Positions 9,589 to 17,184 of a stretch of 64,000 nucleotides of DNA are shown here, one piece after another. The position numbers and the translations under genes are program-made. This DNA comes from a virus: the IMG/VR virus record IMGVR_UViG_3300005826_000037, positions 49,645 through 113,644 of that record, one strand, 5' to 3'. Positions within the stretch are counted from its first letter, which is position 1, and each line of letters opens with the position of its first letter. The notes under the pieces were generated by a model that saw only the letters and a list, made by a program, of their open reading frames with translations, was not told where the DNA came from and ran no database searches.

Positions 9589-11598
9589 TTAAGGTAACAC
9601 AATAGTGTGCGTATGACCCAATACAATCGATACAACACCTGCAATAATTTGATGATTATGTCCTTGTGAAACATTTGTAGTTTGATTTATTTGAGAAATT
9701 GATGTAATACCTTCGTTTACAACAATCTCATGAGTATGTGGCAGGATATTTGAAGCAACACCAATACTTGTATTCAACTTTGAAGGAAACATACTAGTAT
9801 CGCTAAATATTCTTATTTGATAAGCTGGATCAAACTTTCTAATTCTTTGCGCCCTAAATTTTTGACCGCCTTGCTGCCCAATCATAGTATTATTTCTAGT
9901 TACAGATAATACTTCATACCTATACTCTTCATTTCCATTAAGGTCATATAATACTATAATATCCCTATCTTTTATAGTAGGAACTGTAAGTGTCCAAAAT
10001 TCTGTCTGAAACTCAGACTCCAAACCAGCTTCTGTCATTTTTACATCTTCTTCGGTTGGTCCAGGTCTTACCAAAATTCTACCATCAGATCTTCTTGGAT
10101 TAAAATATTGTTCATATCCAATGACAAATTTAGTACCATGACATAATGGGCATCTATCATCTGGATACTCACTAGACTCAAGATAACAAGAGCAAGTTAT
10201 TCCTGTTCTAGTTCTCTTAATAAGAACTGCTTGTTTACCAGTATTATCTAAAAGAACCTCTTGACGTTGATTATTATGATCTTGAACAGAGAATCCTCTA
10301 AGTACATTATAATTTCCATACTTATCAATACATCCCATTTCTCCACCAATATAACTTCCAACACATGTTCCATTTAATAATTGAACTGGATCTGTTCTAT
10401 GATATCCGGCATAATCATACCTTGGAAAATCTATATTTTCTTCATCACTCACACTTAAATCAGATGTTAATAAATCTTTTGTTACTTGATGATATCCGTC
10501 CGTCGCTGTGTATGGATAATTGGGATATTCAAATCTTGACTCACACAAAAATATATTGTCATATTTTGTATCCTCTCCCGATACAAAATAAATAACAGCA
10601 GGATTCCAATATAAATCACCATCATAGCCATCTGTATTATGTAATGTAGCAGTAGTTCCGCTATACCCTCTACCTCCAGCAATTGTTTCAGATCCATCAA
10701 CACCAATGATAAATGAATCCCCTTCAACAAATGGATATCCATCATATTCAACTATTGAAAAACTAAATATTCCATTGGATATGTTATAACCATCAGCTGT
10801 CCAAATATATGGGTCTGAATATCCATCCCTTACAGCGCCAACATAAGGGTTTGTATAACCATCTTTAACATATCCATCAGTAGGATAAACAACTCCAGAA
10901 TATGACCCAACAGATATAAACTTTGCAGTTGATTCTATTGGATTTCCATATCCATCTTTTTGAACAGAAATACATTGTATTTTCCATGTTTCTGTTATTG
11001 CGCTAAGATCTTCCAGAGTTAAATTAGCTAGATATCCATCACCAACATTTCCATATGAAGGAAGATAATTAGATCCTCCTTGATCTATAAAATGAGCGCT
11101 GATAAACGTATCACCAGGAACACCTAATGTATTAGCTATAGAATTTGTAGTTGTATAATGAATTAATTCTGCACCAATTCTTACAACTCCTTCATCAGGA
11201 AAATCAGTAACATCCATTAGTGGGATTATTAAATCAGTACTTGTTATATTGTTCGCTAATAAACTACTAGGAACAATTCTTAAATTATCGTAAGCAACCA
11301 ATAAATTTGTTAAATCGGTCACTGACTCATCATATTCCACAGCTCTAACGGAAAAGAAATACAATTGTCCTGGAGTTAAATCAATGATGTTTGCTTCTGT
11401 AGCACCATCAATAGATACATACTTAACACCCTCAGAAAATACATCTTCCTTAATTGTAGAATAATAAATATAATAGGCGATACTATTTGTAGATATTGTT
11501 GGGTACGCTTGGTGCCACTTCAAATTAATGGTATAGCCATCGCCCAAGCTGGTTAAAGCATCTAAACCGCCAATTATAGGTGATGGATAAAAAACCAT
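9589..11598 (-). CDS. FN3/zinc-ribbon baseplate or fibre protein with HxH tip
   Basis: 669 aa mosaic. Residues about 14-100 look like a fibronectin type III domain (INLKWHQAYP, ending LTPGQLYFFSVRAVEYD). Residues about 150-330 are homologous to the module in the tail sheath at the left edge, but carry most of this protein's ten DGY tripeptides. Around 469-487 is a cysteine cluster CSCYLES...CPLCHG suggesting a zinc ribbon. The C-terminus has three His-x-His motifs near residues 622, 648 and 662 (LPHTHEI, QGHNHQI, LGHTHTI), like the metal-binding HxH tips of T4-type fibres. The start codon overlaps the upstream stop as TAATG. Likely a baseplate-attached adhesin; the exact role is inferred. Confidence 0.6.
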   Translation of the reverse strand: MVFYPSPIIGGLDALTSLGDGYTINLKWHQAYPTISTNSIAYYIYYSTIKEDVFSEGVKYVSIDGATEANIIDLTPGQLYFFSVRAVEYDESVTDLTNLLVAYDNLRIVPSSLLANNITSTDLIIPLMDVTDFPDEGVVRIGAELIHYTTTNSIANTLGVPGDTFISAHFIDQGGSNYLPSYGNVGDGYLANLTLEDLSAITETWKIQCISVQKDGYGNPIESTAKFISVGSYSGVVYPTDGYVKDGYTNPYVGAVRDGYSDPYIWTADGYNISNGIFSFSIVEYDGYPFVEGDSFIIGVDGSETIAGGRGYSGTTATLHNTDGYDGDLYWNPAVIYFVSGEDTKYDNIFLCESRFEYPNYPYTATDGYHQVTKDLLTSDLSVSDEENIDFPRYDYAGYHRTDPVQLLNGTCVGSYIGGEMGCIDKYGNYNVLRGFSVQDHNNQRQEVLLDNTGKQAVLIKRTRTGITCSCYLESSEYPDDRCPLCHGTKFVIGYEQYFNPRRSDGRILVRPGPTEEDVKMTEAGLESEFQTEFWTLTVPTIKDRDIIVLYDLNGNEEYRYEVLSVTRNNTMIGQQGGQKFRAQRIRKFDPAYQIRIFSDTSMFPSKLNTSIGVASNILPHTHEIVVNEGITSISQINQTTNVSQGHNHQIIAGVVSIVLGHTHTIVLP
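10735..10878 (-). repeat. Cluster of five in-frame DGY codon triplets
   Basis: Five 9-bp units reading ATAWCCATC on the plus strand (GAT-GGW-TAT in the gene) lie at 10735-10743, 10786-10794, 10819-10827, 10855-10863 and 10870-10878, all in the frame of the 669-aa protein. The middle Gly codon alternates GGA/GGT, so amino-acid sequence rather than an exact DNA word is kept. Together with the cluster at 15610-15717 it is the densest example of the dispersed DGY repeat. Confidence 0.85.
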
Positions 11599-12122
11599 TA
11601 GATCTTCTCCAACAAAATATTCTCAAGCTTGTCTTTCTCATTATCATCGTCAATATCATGATGATTTAACAAATGATCAACATATTTTTCTGCTTCATCT
11701 TCTCCAAAATGTTCAGATATATAGCTTATTTGATTCTGAAAGCCCTCTTGCTCAAAAGGGTTATCAAGATATTTTCCATAGTCTGAGCTTTGCGTTGGCT
11801 TGTCTCCAGATGTTTGTTGCAAATAATGAGTGATCTCATGTATTAAATATGAAGCATCTTTTAAATCCAAACCATCTTCAAGCAACTTATAATTAATATA
11901 TATAATTCCGTGGTCACATTTTGCACTAACATCCAAATCTTTAAAATACATCGGAATAAAATCAATCTCATTGAGATCTATATTATATTCTGAAAATATC
12001 TTTTGCATAACAGGATCTTTTTTTACAATCCCTTTTAACTTATTAATCAAAATAAGAAGTGCTTCTGGCGGCAAAGATTTAACATCTTCTATAGATATTT
12101 TTTTAGACATGATATTATGCAT
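11598..12122 (-). CDS. Zinc metallopeptidase-like protein
   Basis: 174 aa. The central motif SYLIHEITHYLQQ is an HExxH zinc-binding site. It is followed by NPFEQEGFQNQISYI, where a Glu could be the third ligand as in gluzincin-like and toxin-type metallopeptidases. The ends are charged helices. The frame starts at 12122; a second ATG at 12110 (MSKKISIEDV) is equally plausible because neither has a clear ribosome site, perhaps because an endonuclease gene was inserted just upstream. The stop overlaps the next start as TAATG. It may process a virion or host protein. No signal peptide, so an intracellular or virion location is inferred. Confidence 0.55.
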   Translation of the reverse strand: MHNIMSKKISIEDVKSLPPEALLILINKLKGIVKKDPVMQKIFSEYNIDLNEIDFIPMYFKDLDVSAKCDHGIIYINYKLLEDGLDLKDASYLIHEITHYLQQTSGDKPTQSSDYGKYLDNPFEQEGFQNQISYISEHFGEDEAEKYVDHLLNHHDIDDDNEKDKLENILLEKI

Positions 12123-12169
12123 ATCTTGTTATTAGATGTATCGGCTAAAACATTGCATGGAGTTAATAT

Positions 12170-13009
12170 ATGGGAATAAAATTTGAAAAAAAGATATATG
12201 ATGAATCATTCGAAAAAGAAGTGGTAAAAAAATATATAGAGGTACAATCAATCAAAAAAACATCATATGAATTCGAAATATCAACAAGGCAAATAACTAA
12301 TATTTTAGATAAACATAGTATTGCACACAATATAACCAGAAAAATACAAATGAATGAAGAATATTTTGATAAAAATGATGATGAGATTATTGGAAATGAT
12401 GTTATGTACTGGGCAGGATTCATTGCTGCTGATGGAAATGTTATGAATAATTCAAATACACGAAGTTATTTTTTAACAATAAAATTATCTAAAAAAGATA
12501 AAAACCATCTTGAACAGTTCAGAAAATGTATTCAAACAAATGCTACAATAAAAGACAAAACGCATCCTTCTAAATACTATTTAGACAGATATTGGAAAAA
12601 AACTTATTCTAGCACTATTGTTCTTAATTCAAAATACCTAGTTAACTCACTAACAAAATATAACATCATCCCTAATAAAACTAAAATATATGAATTCCCA
12701 CAAATACTAAAAGAACATAAATTTGTAAATTCTTTCATAAGAGGATATTTAGATGGTGATGGCAGTATTTCTTTTAAAAACGAATCATTAAGAATCAATT
12801 TTTATGGAACACAAAATTGCCTAACAAATATATCTGAAGTTATAACAAATGAATGTGGTATATCAATACACTCTCCTTTTAAAAATAGAACCATTTATAG
12901 TTTAGAATATAATAGTCAAGATGCTGTTTTATTAGCAAAATGGTTGTACAAAAAACAAAATATATATTTGGAAAGAAAATTCAAACTTATTGAAAACCTA
13001 ATAAAATAG
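12170..13009 (+). CDS. LAGLIDADG homing endonuclease, free-standing (HE1)
   Basis: 279 aa, antisense to the structural genes. Two LAGLIDADG helices are visible: WAGFIAADG (about 81-89) and FIRGYLDGDGS (about 189-199), each ending in the acidic residue that binds catalytic metal. Residues 10-50 form a helix-turn-helix-like DNA-binding segment. The spacing gives a single-chain, two-motif enzyme of normal size. It starts 47 nt from the divergent metallopeptidase gene and has a GGAG ribosome site. It would cut intron-less or insertion-less alleles of neighbouring sequence and spread by repair. It is a relative of the genes at 14612 and 40616. Confidence 0.85.
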   Translation: MGIKFEKKIYDESFEKEVVKKYIEVQSIKKTSYEFEISTRQITNILDKHSIAHNITRKIQMNEEYFDKNDDEIIGNDVMYWAGFIAADGNVMNNSNTRSYFLTIKLSKKDKNHLEQFRKCIQTNATIKDKTHPSKYYLDRYWKKTYSSTIVLNSKYLVNSLTKYNIIPNKTKIYEFPQILKEHKFVNSFIRGYLDGDGSISFKNESLRINFYGTQNCLTNISEVITNECGISIHSPFKNRTIYSLEYNSQDAVLLAKWLYKKQNIYLERKFKLIENLIK

Positions 13010-13049
13010 TCATATTTGCACATACAATAGCAAGTCAAGGAGAATAACT

Positions 13050-13622
13050 ATGGCTCTTTTAGGTATAAAAGTTCCTCAATCAATAGCTAGAACATTAAGA
13101 CAAATAGATGCCCCTGGTAAAAAAGAGGACTCTTCCGATTTTCATATCACATTATTAATATTCAATGAAGATATTAGTATATCTGAGGTTGCGAAATCAG
13201 TAGAAGCTATTGGTAATGCAATAAAAGATGTAAATCCTTTCAAATTGAAACTAAACAAAGTTTCATGTTTTCCAAAGCGTGGAGATAATCCTGTTCCTAT
13301 AATTATGCCTATTGAGTCCGAAGATCTTCAAGAATTACGATCTAAAGTAAAAAAAGCTCTTAAAAAACATAAAGTTGAGTTTAATGATACATTCAAAGAA
13401 TACAGACCTCACATTACATTATCATATGATGAAAATGAAGTAAAAGACTTTAAAGTCGATAAAGAGGAATTTATGGTGGATGAAATTGTGTTGTGGTCAG
13501 GAAATGAAGGTTTAAATGAAAAGGAATTATTTGTGACTTTCCCTCTTAGTAGCAAAAAGAAAAAGAATTCTGCATTACTAAGACGTATTGAATATTTCTA
13601 TAAAATGGCTGTGCATTTATAA
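13050..13622 (+). CDS. 2H phosphoesterase (2'-5' RNA ligase-like)
   Basis: 190 aa. Two HxT signatures, FHITLLIF (His32, Thr34) and PHITLSY (His121, Thr123), define the 2H phosphoesterase superfamily that acts on 2'-5' or cyclic phosphodiester bonds in RNA or nucleotides. The lengths before and between the motifs fit LigT/ThpR-type enzymes. It has an excellent AAGGAG ribosome site and is on the plus strand, 40 nt after the endonuclease, within a tail module to which it does not belong functionally. A lysine-rich tail follows the fold. Possible roles are RNA repair or degradation of cyclic-nucleotide immune signals as for Acb1; the sequence alone does not decide. Confidence 0.75.
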   Translation: MALLGIKVPQSIARTLRQIDAPGKKEDSSDFHITLLIFNEDISISEVAKSVEAIGNAIKDVNPFKLKLNKVSCFPKRGDNPVPIIMPIESEDLQELRSKVKKALKKHKVEFNDTFKEYRPHITLSYDENEVKDFKVDKEEFMVDEIVLWSGNEGLNEKELFVTFPLSSKKKKNSALLRRIEYFYKMAVHL

Positions 13623-13649
13623 AAGACCCAACTGCGTCAACTATTAAGA

Positions 13650-13671
13650 ACACTCGTAAGTGCTTGTTTTC
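13650..13671 (+). terminator. Weak hairpin with U-rich tail after 2H gene
   Basis: CACT-CGTA-AGTG with an imperfectly extended stem is followed by TTGTTTTC, 28 nt after the stop of the 2H gene. It could be a weak intrinsic terminator separating the plus-strand cargo from the converging minus-strand gene. Only four uninterrupted base pairs are present, so support is limited. Confidence 0.25.
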
Positions 13672-14571
13672 TCATATCAAACGCCTAGCGCGAAGGTGGC
13701 GAAGGCGTTTGAAGGCTGGATTTATTGCTGAATTCATTGAGAAAACGCCTAGTCCTCTTGGAGTAGGTCTAAGAGAATTCTTGATATACTTTAATTTTTC
13801 CCAATAGTGTGTTAACAATGCAGAATATTGAGTCATCATTAACTCAGAAACAGTTGGAGGATTAAAATTCAATCCATTATCTGTGAACTGAAATTCACGA
13901 CCACGTTCAATAAGTGCTTTTGATGCTAATGCATAAAGAGTTGCGCCTTCAACAAGAATTTCACCAAATTGTTCAACAAAGTTATTATCATCAAATTCAA
14001 AAAATGTGAAGTAAGGAACCTGATTAAAATCCCATAAAGCTGTTGCAATAAAAGTAACAAGTATATCATAAGAGAAAATATCACAATCTACATATACAAC
14101 ATTTCCATAAGCATCTGCTGATTTGGCTTTACCAGAGCTATTAAGTCTCGCTCTCAATGATTTTACAAGCTTATTTATATTAGTTGTTGCTTCTTGAGAG
14201 TATTGAAATCCTGGATCATCACCAAGAGCCGTATATCCGTCCGTATTGGGATGTGGGATTTGCGTATAATTTATAATAAATTCAAATTGTGTTTCAACAC
14301 GGAACCCATTGATATACGCGATCCAAATATCATGCCAAACACCATATGAGGCATTAATTGGGGCAGTAAAAATATAACTATATAATCCAACTCCGGATCT
14401 AGATACTCCAACACTTGTTGGAGACATAAATACAGAACCACTTGGCTGAACTATAGATATTTGTGGATATGAGTCTGCATCTACTAGATTACCAGAATGG
14501 TCTTTAAACTGAACAATTAAATTAACTTGATCAGTGGCTTCAATAAGCTCACCGCGTGCTTTTATAACCAT
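13672..14571 (-). CDS. Ig-like baseplate/neck virion protein
   Basis: 299 aa. Residues about 8-100 form an Ig/macroglobulin-like beta-sandwich (VNLIVQFKDHSGNLVDAD, then ISIVQPSGSV) related in style to the 130-aa protein at 15421. A linker with one DGY (residue about 112) leads into a helical C-terminal half (120-270) that contains DILVTFIATALWDF and a membrane-neutral amphipathic segment. The C-terminus is strongly basic (FKRLRHLRARRLI). AGGAG ribosome site 7 nt upstream. Recognisable as a recurrent structural protein of large myophages, but its assembly position is not certain. Confidence 0.5.
   Translation of the reverse strand: MVIKARGELIEATDQVNLIVQFKDHSGNLVDADSYPQISIVQPSGSVFMSPTSVGVSRSGVGLYSYIFTAPINASYGVWHDIWIAYINGFRVETQFEFIINYTQIPHPNTDGYTALGDDPGFQYSQEATTNINKLVKSLRARLNSSGKAKSADAYGNVVYVDCDIFSYDILVTFIATALWDFNQVPYFTFFEFDDNNFVEQFGEILVEGATLYALASKALIERGREFQFTDNGLNFNPPTVSELMMTQYSALLTHYWEKLKYIKNSLRPTPRGLGVFSMNSAINPAFKRLRHLRARRLI
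13678..13711. repeat. Inverted repeat inside a gene end
   Basis: CAAACGCCT at 13678-13686 pairs perfectly with AGGCGTTTG at 13703-13711 around a 16-nt GC-rich loop. It lies in the last codons of the 299-aa gene and encodes part of its Arg-rich tail. There is no T-run on either strand, so a simple terminator is unlikely; it may be an mRNA 3' stability hairpin or chance from Arg codons. Confidence 0.4.
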
Positions 14572-14611
14572 GGATCATCTCCTAATATACCAATAGTCAG
14601 GCATATTAAAT

Positions 14612-15442
14612 ATGAAAAACAGACTTGAAACAAAACTAACTAAAACAATACTAGAATATGAATATAATAGATTAGGAAGTATGCAGAAGGTTGCTGACTA
14701 TCTTCAAGTATCAATAGACAGTATTTATAAATATATGAAATTATATGAAATACCATATAATAAACATTACCAAGGAATATATGTTTGTAATGAAAATTAT
14801 TTTAAAAATGATACTGAGGGATCTTTTTATTGGGCTGGATTTATAGCTGCAGATGGTTCGGTACAAAAAAGAAAATACTCTAAAATATTAAAAATAGCGT
14901 TATCACAAAATGACCATCAACACATTGAATTGTTTAAAAAATCAATCGAAAGTACACATCCTATAAAAACACATGAAGTAAAACCAAGTAAATTAGTAAA
15001 AACAAAAAACATGTGTTCTGAAATACAAATTGCAAATAATAATATCTATAATGATCTAAATCGATTTAATATAATTCCTAATAAGACAAAAGTATATACA
15101 TTTCCAGAATGGTTAATAGATCATGAATTAGTAAATCATTTTATGAGAGGATATTTTGATGGTGATGGTACTATAACTAACTGCGGTTTAGGAAAAAATA
15201 GATCTGTTATACAAAAATCATTTTCAATATTAGGGACAAAACAATTTATAGAGCAGTATATGAATACACTTATTTCCAAAACATTACTAAATGAAGTAAA
15301 AATATCACCACATTATTCTGTATTTAAATTATCTTATTCTGGAAATAACAACATCAAAACTATATATAATTTTTTATATAAAAACGCAACAATATATTTA
15401 TATAGGAAACATAATAAATTTCAAGATGATATTACTGAGTAA
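14612..15442 (+). CDS. LAGLIDADG homing endonuclease, free-standing (HE2)
   Basis: 276 aa. Motifs WAGFIAADG (about 74-82) and FMRGYFDGDGT (about 185-195) are the two catalytic LAGLIDADG helices. An N-terminal helix-turn-helix (about 8-48, MQKVADYLQVSIDSIYKYM) resembles that of the 40616 gene. It starts 40 nt from the divergent 299-aa gene without a good ribosome site, and its last 22 nt overlap the convergent 130-aa gene. Codon use is very AT-rich. The function would be selfish spread into this intergenic position. Confidence 0.85.
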   Translation: MKNRLETKLTKTILEYEYNRLGSMQKVADYLQVSIDSIYKYMKLYEIPYNKHYQGIYVCNENYFKNDTEGSFYWAGFIAADGSVQKRKYSKILKIALSQNDHQHIELFKKSIESTHPIKTHEVKPSKLVKTKNMCSEIQIANNNIYNDLNRFNIIPNKTKVYTFPEWLIDHELVNHFMRGYFDGDGTITNCGLGKNRSVIQKSFSILGTKQFIEQYMNTLISKTLLNEVKISPHYSVFKLSYSGNNNIKTIYNFLYKNATIYLYRKHNKFQDDITE

Positions 15443-15813
15443 ATACCATATGGTGCAGTTACTTGTAATATCACCGATTCTATTTTAAGCCTTCCAAAAT
15501 CGTCTCTATATCGAATATCAACATAATAAGATCCAACAGCAGACGCTCCAGTAGGAATACTTACATCTCCATAGAATATTCCAAGATCAAATTTTGTCAT
15601 TGGAGATGGATAACCATCCATCAATGTAAGATTTGGCTTAATCACTCTATGAATAACCGGGACAGAATACCCGTCTATAGGATATCCATCATAATAACCA
15701 TCAGTATAATATCCATCCGTATCTAACACAGAAAGATAGATAGTTGCGACTTGACCTGGAGAATATGTTAGAAGCTGTGACATTGCAAAAAATATATCAT
15801 TATATGCATTCAT
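15421..15813 (-). CDS. Small beta-sandwich virion protein rich in DGY
   Basis: 130 aa from ATG 15813 (MNAYNDIFFAMSQLL); an internal ATG at 15783 (MSQLLTYSPGQ) is a possible alternative, and an upstream in-frame extension would overlap the divergent gene. The protein looks like one Ig-like or macroglobulin-like domain (TYSPGQVATIYLSVLD, then VGSYYVDIRYRDDFG). It contains five DGY copies, four of them within 20 residues, the highest density in the window. Together with the 299-aa protein it probably forms part of the baseplate or neck. Neither candidate start has a clear ribosome site. Confidence 0.55.
   Translation of the reverse strand: MNAYNDIFFAMSQLLTYSPGQVATIYLSVLDTDGYYTDGYYDGYPIDGYSVPVIHRVIKPNLTLMDGYPSPMTKFDLGIFYGDVSIPTGASAVGSYYVDIRYRDDFGRLKIESVILQVTAPYGIYSVISS
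15610..15717 (-). repeat. Cluster of five in-frame DGY codon triplets
   Basis: Units at 15610-15618, 15668-15676, 15682-15690, 15694-15702 and 15709-15717. Four are GAT-GGW-TAT and one is GAC-GGG-TAT, so synonymous change has occurred while the tripeptide was kept. Spacing between the last four units is 3-5 nt, giving DGYYTDGYYDGYPIDGY in part of the protein. Confidence 0.85.
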
Positions 15814-15848
15814 ACTAAATATGAAACATGATAAATAGGGAGAGTAAT

Positions 15849-16268
15849 ATGAAACCTTGCAGAGAAAAACCAAAAGAGCCAGAATTTTGGATAACTAATA
15901 TATCCACTAACAATATCAGTCTTTCAGATTTAAACATTACACTTAATTCTTATACATCAGTTAATTTGTTGGATAAACGGCATCAATATCTAACAATCGA
16001 AGAGATAAGAAATTCTCTTAATCGTGGAGCTTTATCAAAATACATAAAGATGAGAAAGATTGTAATAAGACACAATGCCCCAGTTATCTTTAAAAACGAG
16101 ATAAAGGTAGATAAAAATGCAATAATTCCTAATCGCCATACTTCAATATTTGAAATCGAGTATAGGAATTATGAAGAGTTAGATATAACTGACGAGGAAT
16201 TTGCTGCAGAAAATGCAGAAACGGCTGAGATAGATACTCTGCCATTGTTTAAGAAGGAAGAAGACTAA
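15849..16268 (+). CDS. Small phage protein of unknown function
   Basis: 139 aa from ATG 15849, which has a GGGAGAG ribosome site; an in-frame ATG at 15828 lacks one. The N-terminal half (FWITNISTNNISLSDLNITL, SVNLLDKRHQYLTIEEI) looks like a small beta-sandwich followed by a helix and is of a type I associate with phage structural clusters. The C-terminus is acidic (ITDEEFAAENAETAEIDT). It is the only apparently structural-type gene on the plus strand here and is divergent from the 130-aa gene at 15813. No catalytic motif. Confidence 0.5.
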   Translation: MKPCREKPKEPEFWITNISTNNISLSDLNITLNSYTSVNLLDKRHQYLTIEEIRNSLNRGALSKYIKMRKIVIRHNAPVIFKNEIKVDKNAIIPNRHTSIFEIEYRNYEELDITDEEFAAENAETAEIDTLPLFKKEED

Positions 16269-16270
16269 TT

Positions 16271-16504
16271 TCAGTTACTTAATACAACAACCTCAACAGC
16301 CTTTGGATCGCCATGTTTATTCACACCAAGGGAGAAGGAAACCTTTTGCCCTTTATATAGCGTTTTAAATCCTTCACATGAGATATCAGAAAAATGAACA
16401 AATAAATCTTTTTGCTTCACACCATCCTTTATCCAATCAATAAAGCCATAACCCCTCTTAGGGTCAAACCAAATAACTTCACCATGCAATGTTTTAGTTG
16501 TCAT
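16271..16504 (-). CDS. Cold-shock domain nucleic-acid-binding protein
   Basis: 77 aa from ATG 16504, chosen because AAGGAA lies 7 nt upstream; six extra in-frame residues exist before it. The fold is a single cold-shock domain: GEVIWFDPKRGYGFID contains the RNP1-like KRGYGFI (about 16-22) and KDLFVHFSDI is the RNP2-like strand. Such proteins bind single-stranded RNA or DNA and melt mRNA structure. The phage copy has a slightly long loop (IKDGVKQK). It is translated just after the 91-aa gene and may assist late mRNA translation; not expected in the virion. Confidence 0.85.
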   Translation of the reverse strand: MTTKTLHGEVIWFDPKRGYGFIDWIKDGVKQKDLFVHFSDISCEGFKTLYKGQKVSFSLGVNKHGDPKAVEVVVLSN

Positions 16505-16514
16505 ATTTAATTCC

Positions 16515-16790
16515 TTAATCATCTTTCGCTACGAGCTGATTATCAACGTATAATTCTCCCCCGCCACCTAAAAGTCTATACATTTCATAACAGCCTAATT
16601 TGGCGATATCAGCTCGCTCTTTCTCGTTTGTACAATTACGAAGCAATTTATCATATTTTTCTAATAAAAGCCTCATCTCCATCTCACACCCTACCAATCT
16701 GGCGTGTCTCAGAAGTCTTTTACGCGTCTCATTCTCATCCAATACCTTATTGCTTAAATTTGCCGGATTGGTTAAATCTATTTTATCCAT
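16515..16790 (-). CDS. Hypothetical helical protein
   Basis: 91 aa, mostly alpha-helical and charged (ETRKRLLRHARLVGCEMEM, LLEKYDKLLRNCTNEKERAD), with a Gly cluster near the C-terminus. Its GGAG ribosome site is made by the last codons of the upstream HNH gene (ATG-GAG-TAA), so the two are coupled. No recognised domain. It lies in a short run of small cargo genes and overlaps no structural gene. Confidence 0.55.
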   Translation of the reverse strand: MDKIDLTNPANLSNKVLDENETRKRLLRHARLVGCEMEMRLLLEKYDKLLRNCTNEKERADIAKLGCYEMYRLLGGGGELYVDNQLVAKDD

Positions 16791-16794
16791 ATTC

Positions 16795-17169
16795 TTACTC
16801 CATTGAAATCTTATATGATTTTGGTTTTGTCTGAACTAACGGCTCATCAATGCCTTCAATATTTCTTACTCCATCCAATTCATATACTAATGTTCTTCCA
16901 TTCGGCAATTTAGTAGAAGGGAAAATACCAATAATTTTAAGCCTTCCACTATGCACTAAAGCATGACAATTTGCACATAGAATTGCTAAATTGTCAGAGT
17001 GATTTGACGTGTTTAATTCCGTTCTCTCTATAATATGATGGAAGTGTAGTAGATTGGGGTCTGTAATCAGACAACTTTCTATCTCACATTTATTTTTGAT
17101 TAACTTCTTCTTCATATTCACATATATATCCGCCTGTTTAAACGACGCATACAGTGCGTAATTATCCAT
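16795..17169 (-). CDS. HNH endonuclease-like protein
   Basis: 124 aa from ATG 17169 (MDNYALYASFK), or 127 aa from 17178; neither has a clear ribosome site. The motif HFHHIIERTELNTSNHSDNLAILCANCHALVH is present in pieces: a Cys pair before it (CEIESC), HHII as the catalytic His, DNLAILC and CANCHALVH completing the HNH zinc fold. This arrangement is that of a bona fide HNH nuclease domain. The C-terminal 40 residues are basic and beta-rich. It could be a homing endonuclease or a packaging-type nuclease; distance from the terminase genes favours a mobile element. Confidence 0.7.
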   Translation of the reverse strand: MDNYALYASFKQADIYVNMKKKLIKNKCEIESCLITDPNLLHFHHIIERTELNTSNHSDNLAILCANCHALVHSGRLKIIGIFPSTKLPNGRTLVYELDGVRNIEGIDEPLVQTKPKSYKISME

Positions 17170-17184
17170 GATCATCAAAAATAA

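Noticed and set aside
10735-10878. DGY 9-mers as a CRISPR-like or DNA-uptake repeat
   Set aside because: Units are only 9 bp, spacers are irregular, always in frame on the coding strand, and synonymous codons vary.
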